Of a DNA stretch of 64,000 nt, positions 14,802 to 26,182 are shown one piece after another. Origin of the DNA: Scenedesmus sp. ARA3 (lineage: Eukaryota > Chlorophyta > Chlorophyceae > Sphaeropleales > Scenedesmaceae). The stretch covers positions 34,348 to 98,347 of the forward strand of contig RWJK01001094.1 in assembly GCA_004335835.1 (NCBI GenBank). The letters run 5' to 3'. Below the pieces are notes generated by a model, which saw only the letters and a list, made by a program, of their open reading frames with translations, made no database searches and was not told the origin of the DNA. Every line of letters begins with the position of its first letter. The stretch's first letter is position 1. The position numbers and the translations under genes are program-made.

Positions 14802-17800
14802 TGACCACGCAGCGACCGCGTGTGCACATCATCCAACAAGTGCCAAACCATCCAGTGCAATGAGACCGCCAACGCCTGCAACATTGTTACAGTCAAGAAC
14901 TGCTCTGGCCTCAGCGATGCTTGCAACCTGGGCAAGTGCAACAGCAACACTGGCGAATGCTTTGCTGACCCCGCAAATGAGGGTGCAACATGCGTCGACA
15001 GGTGGTTCTGCACCAGCAACACAAGTGAGTGTGGTGTTAGTGACATGTTACATGTTGTGTTGTGCATGTTACTCTAATGTATTAATGAGGGTGCAACATG
15101 CGTTGACAGGTGGTTCGGCACCAGCAACACAAGTGAGTGTGGTGTTAGTGACATGTTACATGTTGTGTTGTGCATGTTACACTGATGTAATTGCCCCAAT
15201 CAAAAAGGGTGCAACATGCGTCGACAGGGGGTTCTGCACCAGCAACACAAGTGAGTGTGGTGTTAGTGACATGTTACACGTACTGTTGTGCATGTTACGC
15301 TGAGGTATCGATGAGGGTGCAACATGCGTTGACAGGTGGTTCGGCACCAGCAACACAAGTGAGTGCAACTCTGCGGTCTTATGTGGGATGATGTCCAGGG
15401 TGAGATTTGGTAGTGTTGTGTGCCGATACATCCCATGGCCGTGGCTTTGTCCCGGTTTTGTTTTCTCTTTGCCACGTCATCAGCTCCCCAAGCGGGCGAG
15501 GTCACCCGTGAGTGTGTTAGTGACATGTTACATGTTGTGTTGTGCATGTTACGCTGATATGAATGCTGCCAGCAACAAAGACGCAGCCTGTGATGACAGG
15601 TGGTTCTGCACCAACCAAACAAGATATTTTGTTAAGTGGCATTCTAAGCAGCAAGTGTTTCAGGTGTTCTGACACTTCAACTGCATTGCCCTCTTGACTT
15701 ATGCCTTGTTTGATTTGCAGGCAACTATGCTCACGTGTTACTAAGTGATGCCAGTTGCACATACATACAGTACAGCAATGCGCATACAAAAGCAGCATGC
15801 ACCAAACAAGCTGCTGCTAACTTACGGCTGTCTACCCACACCTCTGTTGCGTGCAAAGAAGCCATTGCTGCTGCTGCTGCTGCTGTGCAGCGTGCAAGGC
15901 TGGCCAGTGCACCGGCGGCAACGTCACCACCTGCCCCAGTCTGGGCTGCAACATCGGCTTCTGTGATGAGGTGAGTTTGGTGCCAAGTTTGTTGTTTGTG
16001 TTGTATACATACAGATTACATAAGTTTCCATTGCACATGTAAGCAAGGGACCTAAACTGGCGTCAGCATGTAAGCAAGGACCTGAACTGGCTGTTGTGTT
16101 GTGCTGTGTTGTGTTGTATGTGACCTCCGCCCAACAACACCCTGCTTTACAAGCAGTACTCACACCAGCTGTCAATGGCTTCACGGGTTTAATCTAGTTG
16201 CTTCTGGTTTTTGCATAAGAGAGCAGAAAGATTCTGCCCCAGCCTGGGATGCAACATCCCATTTTGTGATGAAGTGAGTGGACGATTGAACAGTTCATAT
16301 ATGTTCGCTCAACACAGACTGCAGTACCTGGCACCCACATTGTACAAAACCCTGCCAAAAACTACTCAACCATGCCTAACCCTGCTAAACCCTGCTATGC
16401 CCTGCTCGCAGAACACCGACAAGTGCGACACTACCCCGAAGTCCTGCTCAGAGCTCGACACAGACTGCACAGCCGGCCAGTGCGGCACAGATGGCAACTG
16501 TTATGATGTCCCAATCAACATCAACGGGATATGCATTGGCGTCAACAACTGCACGGGCCAGTGCAGTACAAACGGCACATGTGTGGAGAGCTGCCCCACG
16601 CCACCCGCAAGCCCCAGGTAGGCTAGGGTTTAGGTTTTGAGCTGTCAGGGTTTTGGGTTCAGGATTTAGGGTGTGGGATGGGCACAGTTTGCCCAACAAC
16701 TGCATGGGCCAGTGCAGCACAAACGGCACCTGCGTGGAGAGCTGCCCCACACCACCTGCAAGCCCAAGGTAAGCTAGGGTTTAGGGGTTTGGCTGCTCAG
16801 GTTTTTGGGTTTATGGTTTGGGGTTTGAGCCACAGTTTGCCCAGCAACTGCAGGGGCCTGTGCAAGTCAAATGGCATCTGCGTAGAGCAATGTCCCACGC
16901 CACCTGCAAGCCCAAGGTATGTAGAGGCAGTGGGGTAAAGGGCTCAGGGCTGGGGGTTTGGGGTTCAGGGTTTGGGGTTTGGGATACGCCAGCCGGCACA
17001 GTCTGCACAGACGCCGAAAACTGCATGCGCCAGTGCAACACAAATGGCAGCTGCATGCAGCAGAAGTGCCCTACGCCACCCGCAAGCCCCAGGTATGTTG
17101 AGGTTTCAGCTGCTTAGGTTGGGGGCTGCTTCTGCTGTGAATGTAAGTGCCAGCTGTCATCTGCTGTGTCCTGTGTTATCATCATGTTCCCCATCAAGCA
17201 ATAGCATCAACGCCATCGGCCCCGGCTGGGTCCTGTGCCAAAGGATATGTGACACTTATTACGGCTGCTGCTGCGGCGGTGGCTGTCTGCCTCCCGCGGT
17301 CCTACTCCATCNNNNNNNNNNNNNNNNNNNNNNNNNNNNNNNNNNNNNNNNNNNNNNNNNNNNNNNNNNNNNNNNNNNNNNNNNNNNCCACCCACCCCCC
17401 AGCCCAGTCTTGCCACCCTCTCCAGTGCTCTCACCATGCCCCACACCCTTTCCAGCGGTTACGGCACTAAACATCTTGCTGCTGCTGCTGTTGCTGCTGC
17501 TGCCACTTCCGCCTGCAGTCCCACTCCACCTGCCTCCCCCAGCCCTGTCCCATCGTCACCGTCCCCTGTCCCATCGTCACCCAGCCCTGTTCCATCGTCA
17601 CCATCACCTATCCCATCGTCACCGTCCCCTGTCCCGTCATCACCGTCCCCTGTCCCGTCACCCAGCCCAAGCCCTAAGCCCTCTCCGTCTCCAAGCCCTG
17701 GTGAGTGCCAAAACCTGGAAAGTATGCTTTGCGCCTGCTTGTGCCTGGTGAGCTTATCTCGTCGCTGTTCCATCACCAAGCCCTAGTGAGTGCCAAAACC

Positions 17801-19651
17801 TGGGAAGTATGCTTATCACTAGCTTTTGCTTGACAAGGTTTGCTCTTCCCTGTCCCGTCACCAAGCCCTAAGCCCTCGCCATATTCAACCCCTGGTAAGT
17901 GCTGATGTGTCAAAACCCTGGACAGTGTGCGGAGACATAAACCCTTGAACCCTACTCAGCCTTTGCCACATTTGCTTTGTAACTGTGATGAATCTGTGGG
18001 TGCATACTCAAGTTCAAGCTCAACCATTCATCCTATCAAAATCCGAGCCTGAGAAGAGTTAAGGTTTTTTTGGCACCCCTGGACAGTGTGAGGAAAAATC
18101 AACCACTGCCTTGCTGCCTCACCCAGCCTTGCCGTTGTGCAGAATTGTTTTACAGCAAAAACAACTGCAGCTCCCACCTGCAGCAACAAATCAGACTGCG
18201 GCGCAAGCAGGTGCTGCTTGATTCGCTATGCCGCTGTTGCAGCCCAAACCAAACTGTGTCCAGCCCTGCTGCCCTGCCATTTTTTTCCTACTCCTGTATC
18301 TGCTGCTGCAGCGCCCACCTGCAGCAAGGACTCAAGACTGCGGCACCAACTGCTGCCTAATCAAAATTGGCGTTGATGCAGCCAGACTCACGTGTTCCTG
18401 CCCTGCTGTCCTGCTGTGCTTGCTCCTGCAGTGTCGGCCTGCAGAAAACAATGTGCCTGCGGCGCAAGCAAGTGCTGCCTTATTTGCTCTGCCACTGTTG
18501 CTGCAGCCAGTATCTGACGCCCCTGCCCTACCTTGTTCTTCTGCGTTGCCTTTCTGCATTGCTTGTGCCTTTGCAACGCCCACCTGCAGCAAGGGCTCGG
18601 ACTGCGGCCCAGGTTGCTGCTGCCTGATTCGCTGTGCCCTCGCCGCCCCCACACCACCAACCCATCTGTTGCTGTCTTGCCTCTCTTTTCTGCTGCCGCA
18701 GCGCCCACCTGCAGCAAGGACTTGGACTGCGGTGCAGGCTGCTGCTGTGGAACCGAGTGCAAGGCGAAGCTCAATGGCGATTGCGGATTCACGTGCGGAG
18801 ACAGCGACTGCAAAAAGGAAGGGGGGCTGCAGTGCAATTGCATCAAGGCGTGCGATGGCAACGACTGCAGCTCTGTCGGCGGCAACCCCTGCAAGTCGAA
18901 CGGTGAGCAAGATTTGCATCGGCTGAGGTTTACTTGACTCAAGTTTGGCTGGGGTTCAGCTGGGGATTGAGCGGGGTTCAGCACCGAGCAGAGCAGCTCC
19001 TGCAAACCTCCCAGTGGACAGGGTTTGCCTTGTGTGCGGCAGCACATACTTGCAACGCTTGCGGCCCAGCCCACAACAATACTGTACGTGCATAAACACT
19101 TATACATCTCATCATCGTAAGGGTAGGGTTCAATCTAGCTTGGGTGCTTGCCTAATCGCTTTTGCTAGAAGGTCGTAAGGCCCTCCCGGTCCGTTGCCAG
19201 GACACTTGCAGTGGTGCTTGCTTGGCCAATTGCTGGGCCTTTTGCAATGCGTGCCGCGGCACTTGCTGCAATATCTGCCTGCAGACTTGCCTTTAGTGTT
19301 TCGGATGCTTACATGCATACTTGTCTGGATGCTTGCCGAGACAGATAAACATCTGCCTGGATGCTGTTTTGAATAAGCAGATAAACATCTGCCTGGATGC
19401 TGTTTTGAATAAGCAGATAAACATCTGCCTGGATGCTGGCCTTGGCACTAGCCTGAATACTGCTCAATGCCTTCCTGCCATGTGATGTGCGTGCAGGTGT
19501 CTGCTGCTGCGCTAAGCCTACCACCACCGGGCAGATATGGGGCAACCTCTGCGAGAAGTGCACAGATGATTGCAACATTTCCAACCCGTGCGTTGGCAAC
19601 AGCCCGGCGCTTGAGGCCAGCGTCTGCCGCGCAACGGTCCCTTTCCCCTAA
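2819..19651 (+). CDS. Secreted cysteine-rich modular protein with Ser-Pro-rich segment (23 exons)
   Basis: Exons: 2819-2926, 3944-4052, 4311-4492, 4872-5093, 5797-5860, 6203-6341, 6981-6997, 7296-7370, 7589-7649, 8494-8584, 8836-8933, 9079-9347, 9811-9865, 10696-11128, 12490-12604, 13040-13346, 14214-14312, 14813-15024, 15891-15970, 16412-16617, 17519-17700, 18702-18902, 19497-19651. They total 3480 nt (1159 residues) and every junction keeps phase, ending at TAA. The protein starts with a signal peptide (MISPLLKPAALLLLPLLAWV, then AGQ). The mature part has roughly 160 cysteines by hand count, in repeated modules such as CDDGRACTTDDKC followed by CVSGVCTG, or CNPKTGxC. Exon 21 encodes about 60 residues of SPSPVPSS-type repeats, as in hydroxyproline-rich algal wall proteins. 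A short cysteine-rich tail follows. No enzyme motif is visible, so an extracellular matrix or wall role is inferred. I cannot name a family. Exon 7 (17 nt) is the least certain exon. Almost every exon has partial tandem copies beside it. Confidence 0.85.
3764..3840 (+). repeat. Partial upstream copy of exon 2 (cysteine-rich gene)
   Basis: After an acceptor-like CATCAG the sequence repeats the first part of exon 2 (VPTSAATSPAGYVPGWYG) and then diverges without a donor. The true exon at 3944 continues into a cysteine-rich stretch and has a proper donor. Confidence 0.75.
4068..4140 (+). repeat. Intronic repeat of a TTGCAGGAAA word
   Basis: About four copies of a unit containing CTTGCAGGAAA lie in intron 2 of the cysteine-rich gene, at a spacing of about 20 bases. 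Each unit looks like a 3' splice site. The same core builds the minisatellite at 34.8-35.2 kb. Confidence 0.7.
5236..5343 (+). repeat. Downstream copy of the 3' half of exon 4 (cysteine-rich gene)
   Basis: This copy repeats the last part of exon 4 up to CCAACCAGTGCAAGACG and its GTGAGT donor, and continues into a near-copy of the following intron sequence. It has no good acceptor of its own. Confidence 0.8.
5566..5734. repeat. (AC)n microsatellite with assembly gap
   Basis: Two long runs of AC flank a run of N at 5624-5673, inside intron 4 of the cysteine-rich gene. The true repeat length is unknown because the assembly broke here. Confidence 0.95.
6399..6678 (+). repeat. Three downstream copies of the 3' end of exon 6 (cysteine-rich gene)
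   Basis: Copies near 6399-6457, 6508-6557 and 6615-6678 repeat the exon end (ANKCDPATGKCDIVVNK) with its GTGAG donor. The last one is clearly decayed. Confidence 0.8.
8013..8430 (+). repeat. Four upstream copies of the 5' part of exon 10 (cysteine-rich gene)
   Basis: Acceptor-like TTTTCAG or GTTCAG followed by a GCCCAATGGAAC-like exon start occurs near 8013, 8138, 8263 and 8379, about 115-125 bases apart, before the true exon at 8494. The copies become more similar to the true exon towards it. Confidence 0.8.
9430..9537 (+). repeat. Downstream copy of the 3' part of exon 12 (cysteine-rich gene)
   Basis: It repeats the exon from NKDQCVNG to CNPLTG and its donor, with several changes against the true exon end at 9347. 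Confidence 0.8.
10090..10640 (+). repeat. Four in-frame upstream copies of exon 14 start (cysteine-rich gene)
   Basis: Copies begin at 10090, 10219, 10345 and 10513, each directly after CAG, and the true exon begins at 10696. All repeat the module CTTDDVCVSGVCTGEPRTCP (one has N for the second D). Start-to-start distances are 129, 126, 168 and 183 bases, all multiples of three. The reading frame therefore stays open from 10058 through the true exon, with the CTG tracts read as leucine runs. Confidence 0.9.
11199..11863 (+). repeat. Four downstream copies of the 3' part of exon 14 (cysteine-rich gene)
   Basis: Copies ending at about 11291, 11532, 11694 and 11863 repeat the end of exon 14 (KPKECPMPRIMCKEAICSP) followed by GGTGAGT or, in the last, GGTGCGT. 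The second copy is the longest. Confidence 0.85.
12110..12430 (+). repeat. Three upstream copies of the 5' part of exon 15 (cysteine-rich gene)
   Basis: Copies start near 12110, 12250 and 12369 after CAG and repeat ALRQCLVLDKDCSG-like coding sequence. The true exon starts at 12490. Confidence 0.85.
12940..13654 (+). repeat. Partial copies flanking exon 16 (cysteine-rich gene)
   Basis: One upstream copy (12940-12997) repeats the exon start. Two downstream copies (about 13450-13530 and 13584-13654) repeat the end (CQGGVCVRGPEKNC and DDDCNEGWCNPSSG), the latter with a donor. The true exon is 13040-13346. Confidence 0.8.
13871..14213 (+). repeat. Three upstream copies of exon 17 start, two of them identical
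   Basis: Copies begin near 13871, 13974 and 14094; the true exon starts at 14214. Bases 13981-14040 match 14101-14160 exactly, and 14041-14100 match 14161-14220 exactly, including the length of the CTG tract. The most recent duplication is therefore very young. Confidence 0.9.
15091..15625 (+). repeat. Downstream copies of the 3' end of exon 18 (cysteine-rich gene)
   Basis: Copies end near 15132, 15250 and 15358 and repeat GCAACATGCG...CAGCAACACAAGTGAGT with its donor. A more decayed copy lies near 15570-15625. The true exon ends at 15024. Confidence 0.8.
16691..17092 (+). repeat. Three downstream copies of the 3' end of exon 20 (cysteine-rich gene)
   Basis: Copies near 16691-16767, 16839-16916 and 17000-17092 repeat the NNCTGQCSTNGTCVESCPTP-like end. 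The copies read NGSC or NGIC at places and each is followed by a GGTA donor. Confidence 0.8.
17312..17387. other. Assembly gap (76 N) beside proline-rich repeats
   Basis: The gap separates a CCTCCCGCGGTCC stretch from CCCACCCACCCCCC, both of which resemble the start of the Ser-Pro exon at 17519. A collapsed upstream copy of that exon probably lies in the gap. Confidence 0.95.
18166..18640 (+). repeat. Four upstream copies of the 5' part of exon 22 (cysteine-rich gene)
   Basis: Copies near 18166, 18312, 18432 and 18578 repeat an APTCSKDLDCG-like start and its acceptor at increasing divergence. The true exon starts at 18702. Confidence 0.8.
19345..19437. repeat. 36-base minisatellite in the last intron
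   Basis: A unit of 36 bases starting AGATAAACATCTGCCTGGAT is repeated about 2.7 times directly before the last exon of the cysteine-rich gene. The copies are almost identical. Confidence 0.9.
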
Positions 19652-19737
19652 GGTTTTAGAGTTTACAACTGAACCCTACATCTGAAACAGGCTCTGCAAC
19701 GCAGCCGGCCCTTGAGCTTGCATCTGCGGCTGTCGTG

Positions 19738-19915
19738 CAGATGCTGTGATGGCTGTGCAATGGCTGCTGTGATGGCTGTGATGGCTGTGCAATGGCTGCT
19801 GTGATGGCTGTGCAATGGCTGCTGTGATGGCTGTGATGGCTGTGCAATGCTGTGATGGCTGTGCAATGCTGTGATGGCTGTGCAATGCTGTGATGGCTGT
19901 GATGGCTGTGCAATG
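19738..19915. repeat. Minisatellite of GGCTGTGATGGCTGTGCAAT type
   Basis: About nine imperfect units alternate between a 9-base word (GTGATGGCT) and a longer word with GTGCAATG, just 3' of the cysteine-rich gene. Confidence 0.9.
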
Positions 19916-22499
19916 GCAGGAGCAGCTGTGCTGACACGTCTTGTGAATTGGCTTGTCTGGATGCTTGGGATGTGTGAATAGCCTGTGGATCGTTTGGGTG
20001 TGTTGGTGCGCGGCGAAGGTCTGGTCAAACACGCGGCCAGGCTGCCACCAACCGCTGGTCAACGCCTGGTCAAAGTCTGGTCAAACGCTGACGACAGCAT
20101 GGTCGAACACATGGCCATGCCACAATGCATGAATAACTTGCAAGGGGACAGGTTGCTATGGAGGTCTTGCAATATGGGAGTTTATGTCGGCATGTTGGCA
20201 TGGAGCTTGGCTTGCATATAACAAACAACAGATGCTTTTCAGGGTCATACTATTATGGTTATATCCATATGCCGAGGGTGCGTGTCAGGACATAACCATG
20301 CAGGGGGTACCAGCGGTGTTGCGGGTTGGGATGTCTGGTTGCCACGCTAGGCTGCACCACTTGCTTGCAATGAAAGAAACAGATGCTGCGGATCTTTGCT
20401 TGGAGTTGTGTGTCCCTGGCAGGGTGCGGCAGGGTGCTGTGCTGCTGCTGCTGCTGCTGCTGCTGGTGCCTTGGCAGCGTACGGGAGCTGTGCTGCTGCA
20501 CCTTTGGCTGTGCATCAGCTGTGCCTCTATAAACATGTGGCTGTGCGATACTGCAGCAGCCACAGGCGCGTGGGAGATGGCCACCCGACTATGTGTGTGG
20601 TGTTGCAGAACAGTGCTGCACAAGGCCCGTGCAGTGCAGGGTTCTGGGGTGAAAAAGGTTGGCAGAGATGCGTGTTTGTTGCTGTTGCTTTGCTATTGGC
20701 AGGACTGCTTGCAACACGCTTCTGCTGCTTGCAACATAACACGGCGTGCATATGTGAGGACTTGTTTGCGGCGAGATGGGGGCGGTTTGTTGGCGGTCAC
20801 TCATAATATGTTGATATGTTGACAGTTGCTTAGGTTATCTCGGCAGTTAACTCAGGGTATAATCTGGAAATGGTGGTGCTGTGGGGTGTCACGGAGACAG
20901 GGCCTTGGGTTTTGAGTTTTTGTGGTTAAACACCTGAGCTCATTTCCCTGTTGCAGCTAGCTTCAAAACCCTGGCTTTGGGGCTTATGGTGTGCTGGGGC
21001 CTTCAGCAACAGCAGCAAACCTGGCCTCAGAGGTTCACTGTTCATGCTGTGCGTTTAGCGCTTGTCGCTGATTCAGCATGGGTTCAAGGTGTGAAACTGG
21101 GGTGTGACGCCGTAACAACTGGTCAGCGCTGGTCAACGCTGGTCAAACCTGGCTTTGCTTGTTGTGGAGGGCGGTTCCTGGGGCTCAGGTTTATTTGCGT
21201 AGGCAATAATATACGAGATACATTTGGTAGTGCCAGAATGTGGTTTGATGGCTCTGATGCTGCTACAGCCAGGCCTGCTGAGGGGCATGCTGCTGCAGCC
21301 AGGCCTGCAGAAAGGCATGCTGCTACAGCCAGGCCTGCAGAGGGACACGCTGCTGCAGCCACGCAGCAGAGGGACTTGCTGTCTCGGCAATGCGAGCAGC
21401 AGCATGACAGCGGCAGTACGCATAATACGCATTTGTTGCGGGCCATCTGGCTGTTTGAGGTGAGTTGTGGGTATGTAGCCAGGCCTGGATCGGGATGCCT
21501 GGGCAATGGCAGTGGGAGTAGCTGCATGTGAGGTTTTCAATCACCTTTCTGGACGGTGCAATGCGCGCCCTGGGTTGCTGTTGACGTACAGCAGCACGTG
21601 GCATCAACATATGATGGGATGGTTTGAGCTGTGGCGTGCTGCACTGCTGCTGGCACGCACTGCTGTCAAAACCTCAGGGGTCCTTGCGGGCACGTCGGTG
21701 CATGCATGATGATGCGATGTCTGTTTCCTGCTGCAGTGCTCACTGCTTGGTTTTGCTGCAGTGCGGTCAAACCCCAGGGGCATGTACATGATCACCCAGA
21801 TGTCTGCTGCACACTGCTGCGTCTCCTGCTGCAATGGTGCTCACTGCTGTGCCTTGCTGTACTGTATGGCTTTGCGTGATGAGGCTTCTGCCACATAACA
21901 TGCCTCCATGCAAAAACTTCCCTGCATGTGTCACGGTTGACTGTGTGGGTGGGTGCCATCATGCCACAGGTGTGTTTGTGTGTGTGCAAATACTAAACAG
22001 CAACGCTGTTCTTTGTGCAACGCATGATGTTGTTGCCGTTTGGTTCGTTCAGTCCTTGGCAGCGCCGCTGCAGCCTTGATTAGCAAAGAACGCATGCTCC
22101 TGGACTGCTGTTTGGCTGTGGAATCAAAGGCAGCAATGGTACGCGCTGCTTGTCCATACATGATGCCCGCAACCATGTGTGTCAGATGCAAACTTGAGCA
22201 CATCATTACATGCTGTTATTTTGGGTCATGCCTGCACTGCTGCGGCCTTAAGAGGCAGTTCAGGCTGCTTTGCATGCAGCGGATGCCTCGACTACACAGG
22301 TCAGAATTGGCAGCTTGCATCACACACGTGGCAGCTGCAGCTTCTGCAAAATGCATCCAGAACATGACTCTGAAGCTGGCGCTGTTCTTGCCAGACTGCT
22401 GCTTCTCTGGGCAGTAGATGCCTCTGCACTTGTTGATTAGTTTTGGTTGGTTGCTGATTGAATTCATGCCAAATCAGGGCTGCCTGTGCAGGGCGTGCA

Positions 22500-22735
22500 A
22501 TGCTCCTGTGGCTGTTACACAGCAGCCGCAGTAGGCCTGCCAGGCCGCAACGTGGCCTGTTACACAGCAGCCGCAATATGTTTGAGGCCTGTTACGCAGC
22601 GGCTGCCGCATGTCTGTGGCTGTTACACAGCAGCCGCAGTAGGCCTGCCAGGCCGCAATGTGGCCTGTTACACAGCAGCCGCAATATGTTTGAGGCCTGT
22701 TACGCAGCAGCCACCACATGTGTGGGGGGTCTGTG
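22500..22735. repeat. Direct duplication of about 115 bases
   Basis: Two blocks, 22500-22615 and 22618-22735, share TACACAGCAGCCGCAGTAGG and the adjoining bases up to a GAGGCCTGTTACGCAGC stretch. No coding signal is visible. Confidence 0.8.
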
Positions 22736-24841
22736 ATGCGGCAGCAGCAGCTGCTGCAGTATGCGTGCGGCCTGTTACACAGCAGCAGCCGCAATATGCC
22801 AATGGGTACCAAACAGAACTGTTGTGTGTGCTGTCTGCCTCACGGCACACTGCAGCAGCACATGTTGGGTGGTGCACAGCTGCAGCAGTGCGCTGTACGG
22901 TGCACTGCAGCATCACATGGTGAGGAAGAGGCACCGGCCGTGCTTAATACACACTGCAGCAGCACATGATGTGTGGTGCTGGGCTGCGGCCGTGCGCTGT
23001 ACGGCGCACTGCAGCACCTCTTGGTTGTGCGCGAGGCACTGGCCGTGCCTTATACACACTGCAGCAGGGCTTGATGTGTGGTGTTGGGCTGTATGGCTGT
23101 GTGCTGTACGGTGCACTGCAGCACCTCTTGCTTCTGCGCGAGGCACTCAATGACATTGCAGCAATTGCCTGCTCAGAGTTTGCAGTTTGGCTTAACGTCA
23201 CATGACACTCTGCCACAGGGCATGATGTGTGATGCTCAGCTGCAGCAGCGTGCTTTACAGCGCACTGCAGCAGCAGCACTGGATGGCGTCTGGTTGCTTT
23301 ATTGAATTGATGCAGCACCTGTTTTGGGGTTTGGAGTTTGTTTAGGAATTGCAGCTGCACCTGACAGCTCAGGGCGTCGGCAACTTGCTCGTTTCAATAT
23401 GCATGCCTGTGGGTCGCTGTGAACCTTCTAATGGATGCCTTTGATGCGGGAGCCCATGCGCTCTGCCTCTTTGGGTACGTTGTGTTACGTTGTGTCACAT
23501 ACTCCACTCAGCCACGGGGTAGATTGCGCGTGAGCACAGTCGTGTGGCTGCTGGCTCTCCTTCTGTACATGTGTGCAGGTGTGTGGGTTCAATGCTGCTG
23601 TACAGCCGCAGTACATGGTACGTACAGGCACAGTCAAAGGCGGACTGATCAATTGTCTACGGGTGACTTGAATGATGGTGGTTTGTTTTGATTCTGGCTG
23701 TGCAGCAGCAGCAGTACATGGCATGCAAAGGCACAGGCGGACTGCTTTCCACATTGATGATGGTGACTTGAATGATGGTGGTTTGTTTCAATTCTGACTG
23801 TGCAGCTGCTGCAGCCTACCGCATTCGATCTGACTCGTCTACAGGCATGCGGCAGCAGTTGGGTTCTGAAAGAGCAGCTGTTGCAGCCTGCCGCATTGGA
23901 TGTGGCTCATGTGCAGGCGTGCGGCAGCGTCGCTGCTGTTGCGCTGGACTTATCTTTTCAACGCATGCACTTTACTGGCATGTGGCGCGGCTTCTGCGCT
24001 GGCTTGCTTTTCTTTCAACGCATGCACATTGGTAACTCTCTGTCACTGACAATGTTGGGGGAACACTCTGCACCACTCCGTGGGGGCATGTGTGTCAGGC
24101 GCTAGGCTGCTGCAGAGTACCCCACAAATGGGCCGTTAATTGCCAGCTACACTGCCGCAGCACAGCCTGTGTGCAAGGCTTGTAGGCACAGCTCAGCACA
24201 GGCTCACTTCAAAATCTAGTGCTGGAAGCTACAGATCTTACGGTGGCTGTTGATATGGGGCGGTCGTGTCAGCCGGAGGTGTGATTACCCTCCTGCTGTG
24301 ATTACCCTCCTTCTGTCCAATTAGGGTTTACTGCAGTCAAATCGGGAGCGGGGGATCATATAGCAACGTTCGTTTCACTCCATCGTCCCACTTGAATACA
24401 TATTATATCAATTCCTATGTTCTGGTATGCTGTTGACTGCTCTTGAAAGACATTGCTGTTTGTCCGCGCGCCTTAGCTTTGCAGTTGCAAGCTGCGATAT
24501 TGTACGCCTACTTATACCAATCAAGCAGCACTATACGAACTTGCAGGACCGGATCAGTGCAGGCTAGGAAGAGAACTTTCCTGCATACTGCTCGAGAGCT
24601 CTGTGCAACGCATTTTGAGAAATTGATTAATCGCAGCGTTTACTTTATCAAACCAAGCAGATCATTAAACCACGCTGCGCGCGTGCCAGCCTGCCTGTTG
24701 GGCTGTGATGCACACAGCAGCAGCAGGCAGCTGCAGTAGCAGTTGCCCCACCACAGCAGCAGCAGCAGCAGTAGCACCATCATCCCTAGCTTTCCTTTAG
24801 CGCAGCCGGTTCTATTAACTTCAACGAAGCCATTCTCTGCA

Positions 24842-25423
24842 ATGTCGCTGATCTACTCGCTGTATGTCATCAACAAGTCGGGCGGCCTCATCTACAGCAG
24901 GGTAAGACGCAGGCAGGACAGGACTCCTTTGCAGCGCAGTTGTTTGCAGGCTTCGCAGTGCAGCATGTGCGTGTGTTCGCGATAGCAGGTGGTTGATGTA
25001 GATTGCAGCAGCAGCAAGTCGGGCGTCCTCATCTACAGCAGGGTGAGGCGCAGGCAGCGGGAGCGGACTGCGCGGAGTGCGCAGCTTCTTGCAGGCTTAC
25101 AGGTGCAACAGTGCGTTGTGTTGTTTGTGTGTCAGCAGTGGCCACCTAATGCTGATACGCCAGGTGACCTCATCTATAGCAGGGAAAGGAGCGAGCTGCG
25201 CTTTGCTTGCCACAGCAGCAGCAGCAGCAGCCGCCGCCGCCGTATGCCGTAGCGTTGGGCGGGCTCATTACCAGCAGGGTCAACAGCAGGCAGCGTGGGT
25301 AAGTTGCACTTTGCTTGCCTACAGCAGCAGCAGCAGCAAGTCGGGCGGCCTCATCTACAGCAGGGTGAGATGCAGGCAGGAAACAAGCGAGCCGCGCTTT
25401 TATTGCCCACAACAGCAGCAGCA

Positions 25424-25456
<33 letters not shown>

Positions 25457-25883
25457 CTGAATCTGACCCCTGACGTGGACCCAGTTGCTGTTGCTACCTG
25501 CTCGCAGGACTTTGAGCCCTCCGCCAAGCTGGACCTGAACGACACGCTGCGCCTGGCCAGCATATGGTGAGCGGAGGGGGAGAATAGCAGCAGTAGAGGT
25601 CAACAGCGGCAGCGGCAGCAGCTGCGGCAGCACATGGTGCCTGTCATGCTGTCTTCTGTGGGCATCATTGGACAAGGAAGACACGCTGCGCCTGGCTAGC
25701 ATCTGGTGAGCGGGGGCAAATCACTTGTGCTATATACATAGCAGCAGCAGCGGCAGCAGCAGCAGCAGCAGCAACACATGCTGCACTGTCATGCTGTGAT
25801 TTTGTGGGCATCATTGGACAGTAGTTACACGCTGTGCCTGGCCAGCATCTGGTGAGCAGGAGATTACTACTTGTGCTATATAC

Positions 25884-25919
<36 letters not shown>

Positions 25920-26045
25920 CATGCTGCACTGGCCTGCTGAGGTTCGTGGACATCGTGTGACCTGAGTGACACGCTGCGCCTGGCCAGCATATGGTGAGCG
26001 GAGGGAGAGGATAGCAGCGTGCATATCAGCAGCAGTGGCGGCAGC

Positions 26046-26078
<33 letters not shown>

Positions 26079-26150
26079 GCGCCTGGCCAGCATGGCACGC
26101 TGCGCCTGGGTGGCATCTGGTGAGCGAGATGTGTGAAATTTAATGAACTT

Positions 26151-26182
<32 letters not shown>

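Larger units (their letters stand above)
19652..24841. other. Long non-coding interval with minisatellites
   Basis: No exon chain or conserved motif could be supported on either strand. It holds a 20-base-type repeat at 19738-19915, GGTCAAAC/GGTCAACG repeats near 20020-20095 and 21118-21150, a purine-poor cluster near 21260-21365, a duplicated block at 22500-22735 and a set of GCACTGCAGCAC-centred repeats at 22840-23290. The last 800 bases are less repetitive and probably hold the promoter of the TRAPPC4 gene. Confidence 0.6.

Noticed and set aside
19738..19915. Possible exon array of the cysteine-rich gene
   Set aside because: It lies after the stop codon, has no splice sites and its unit is too short; it is a minisatellite.
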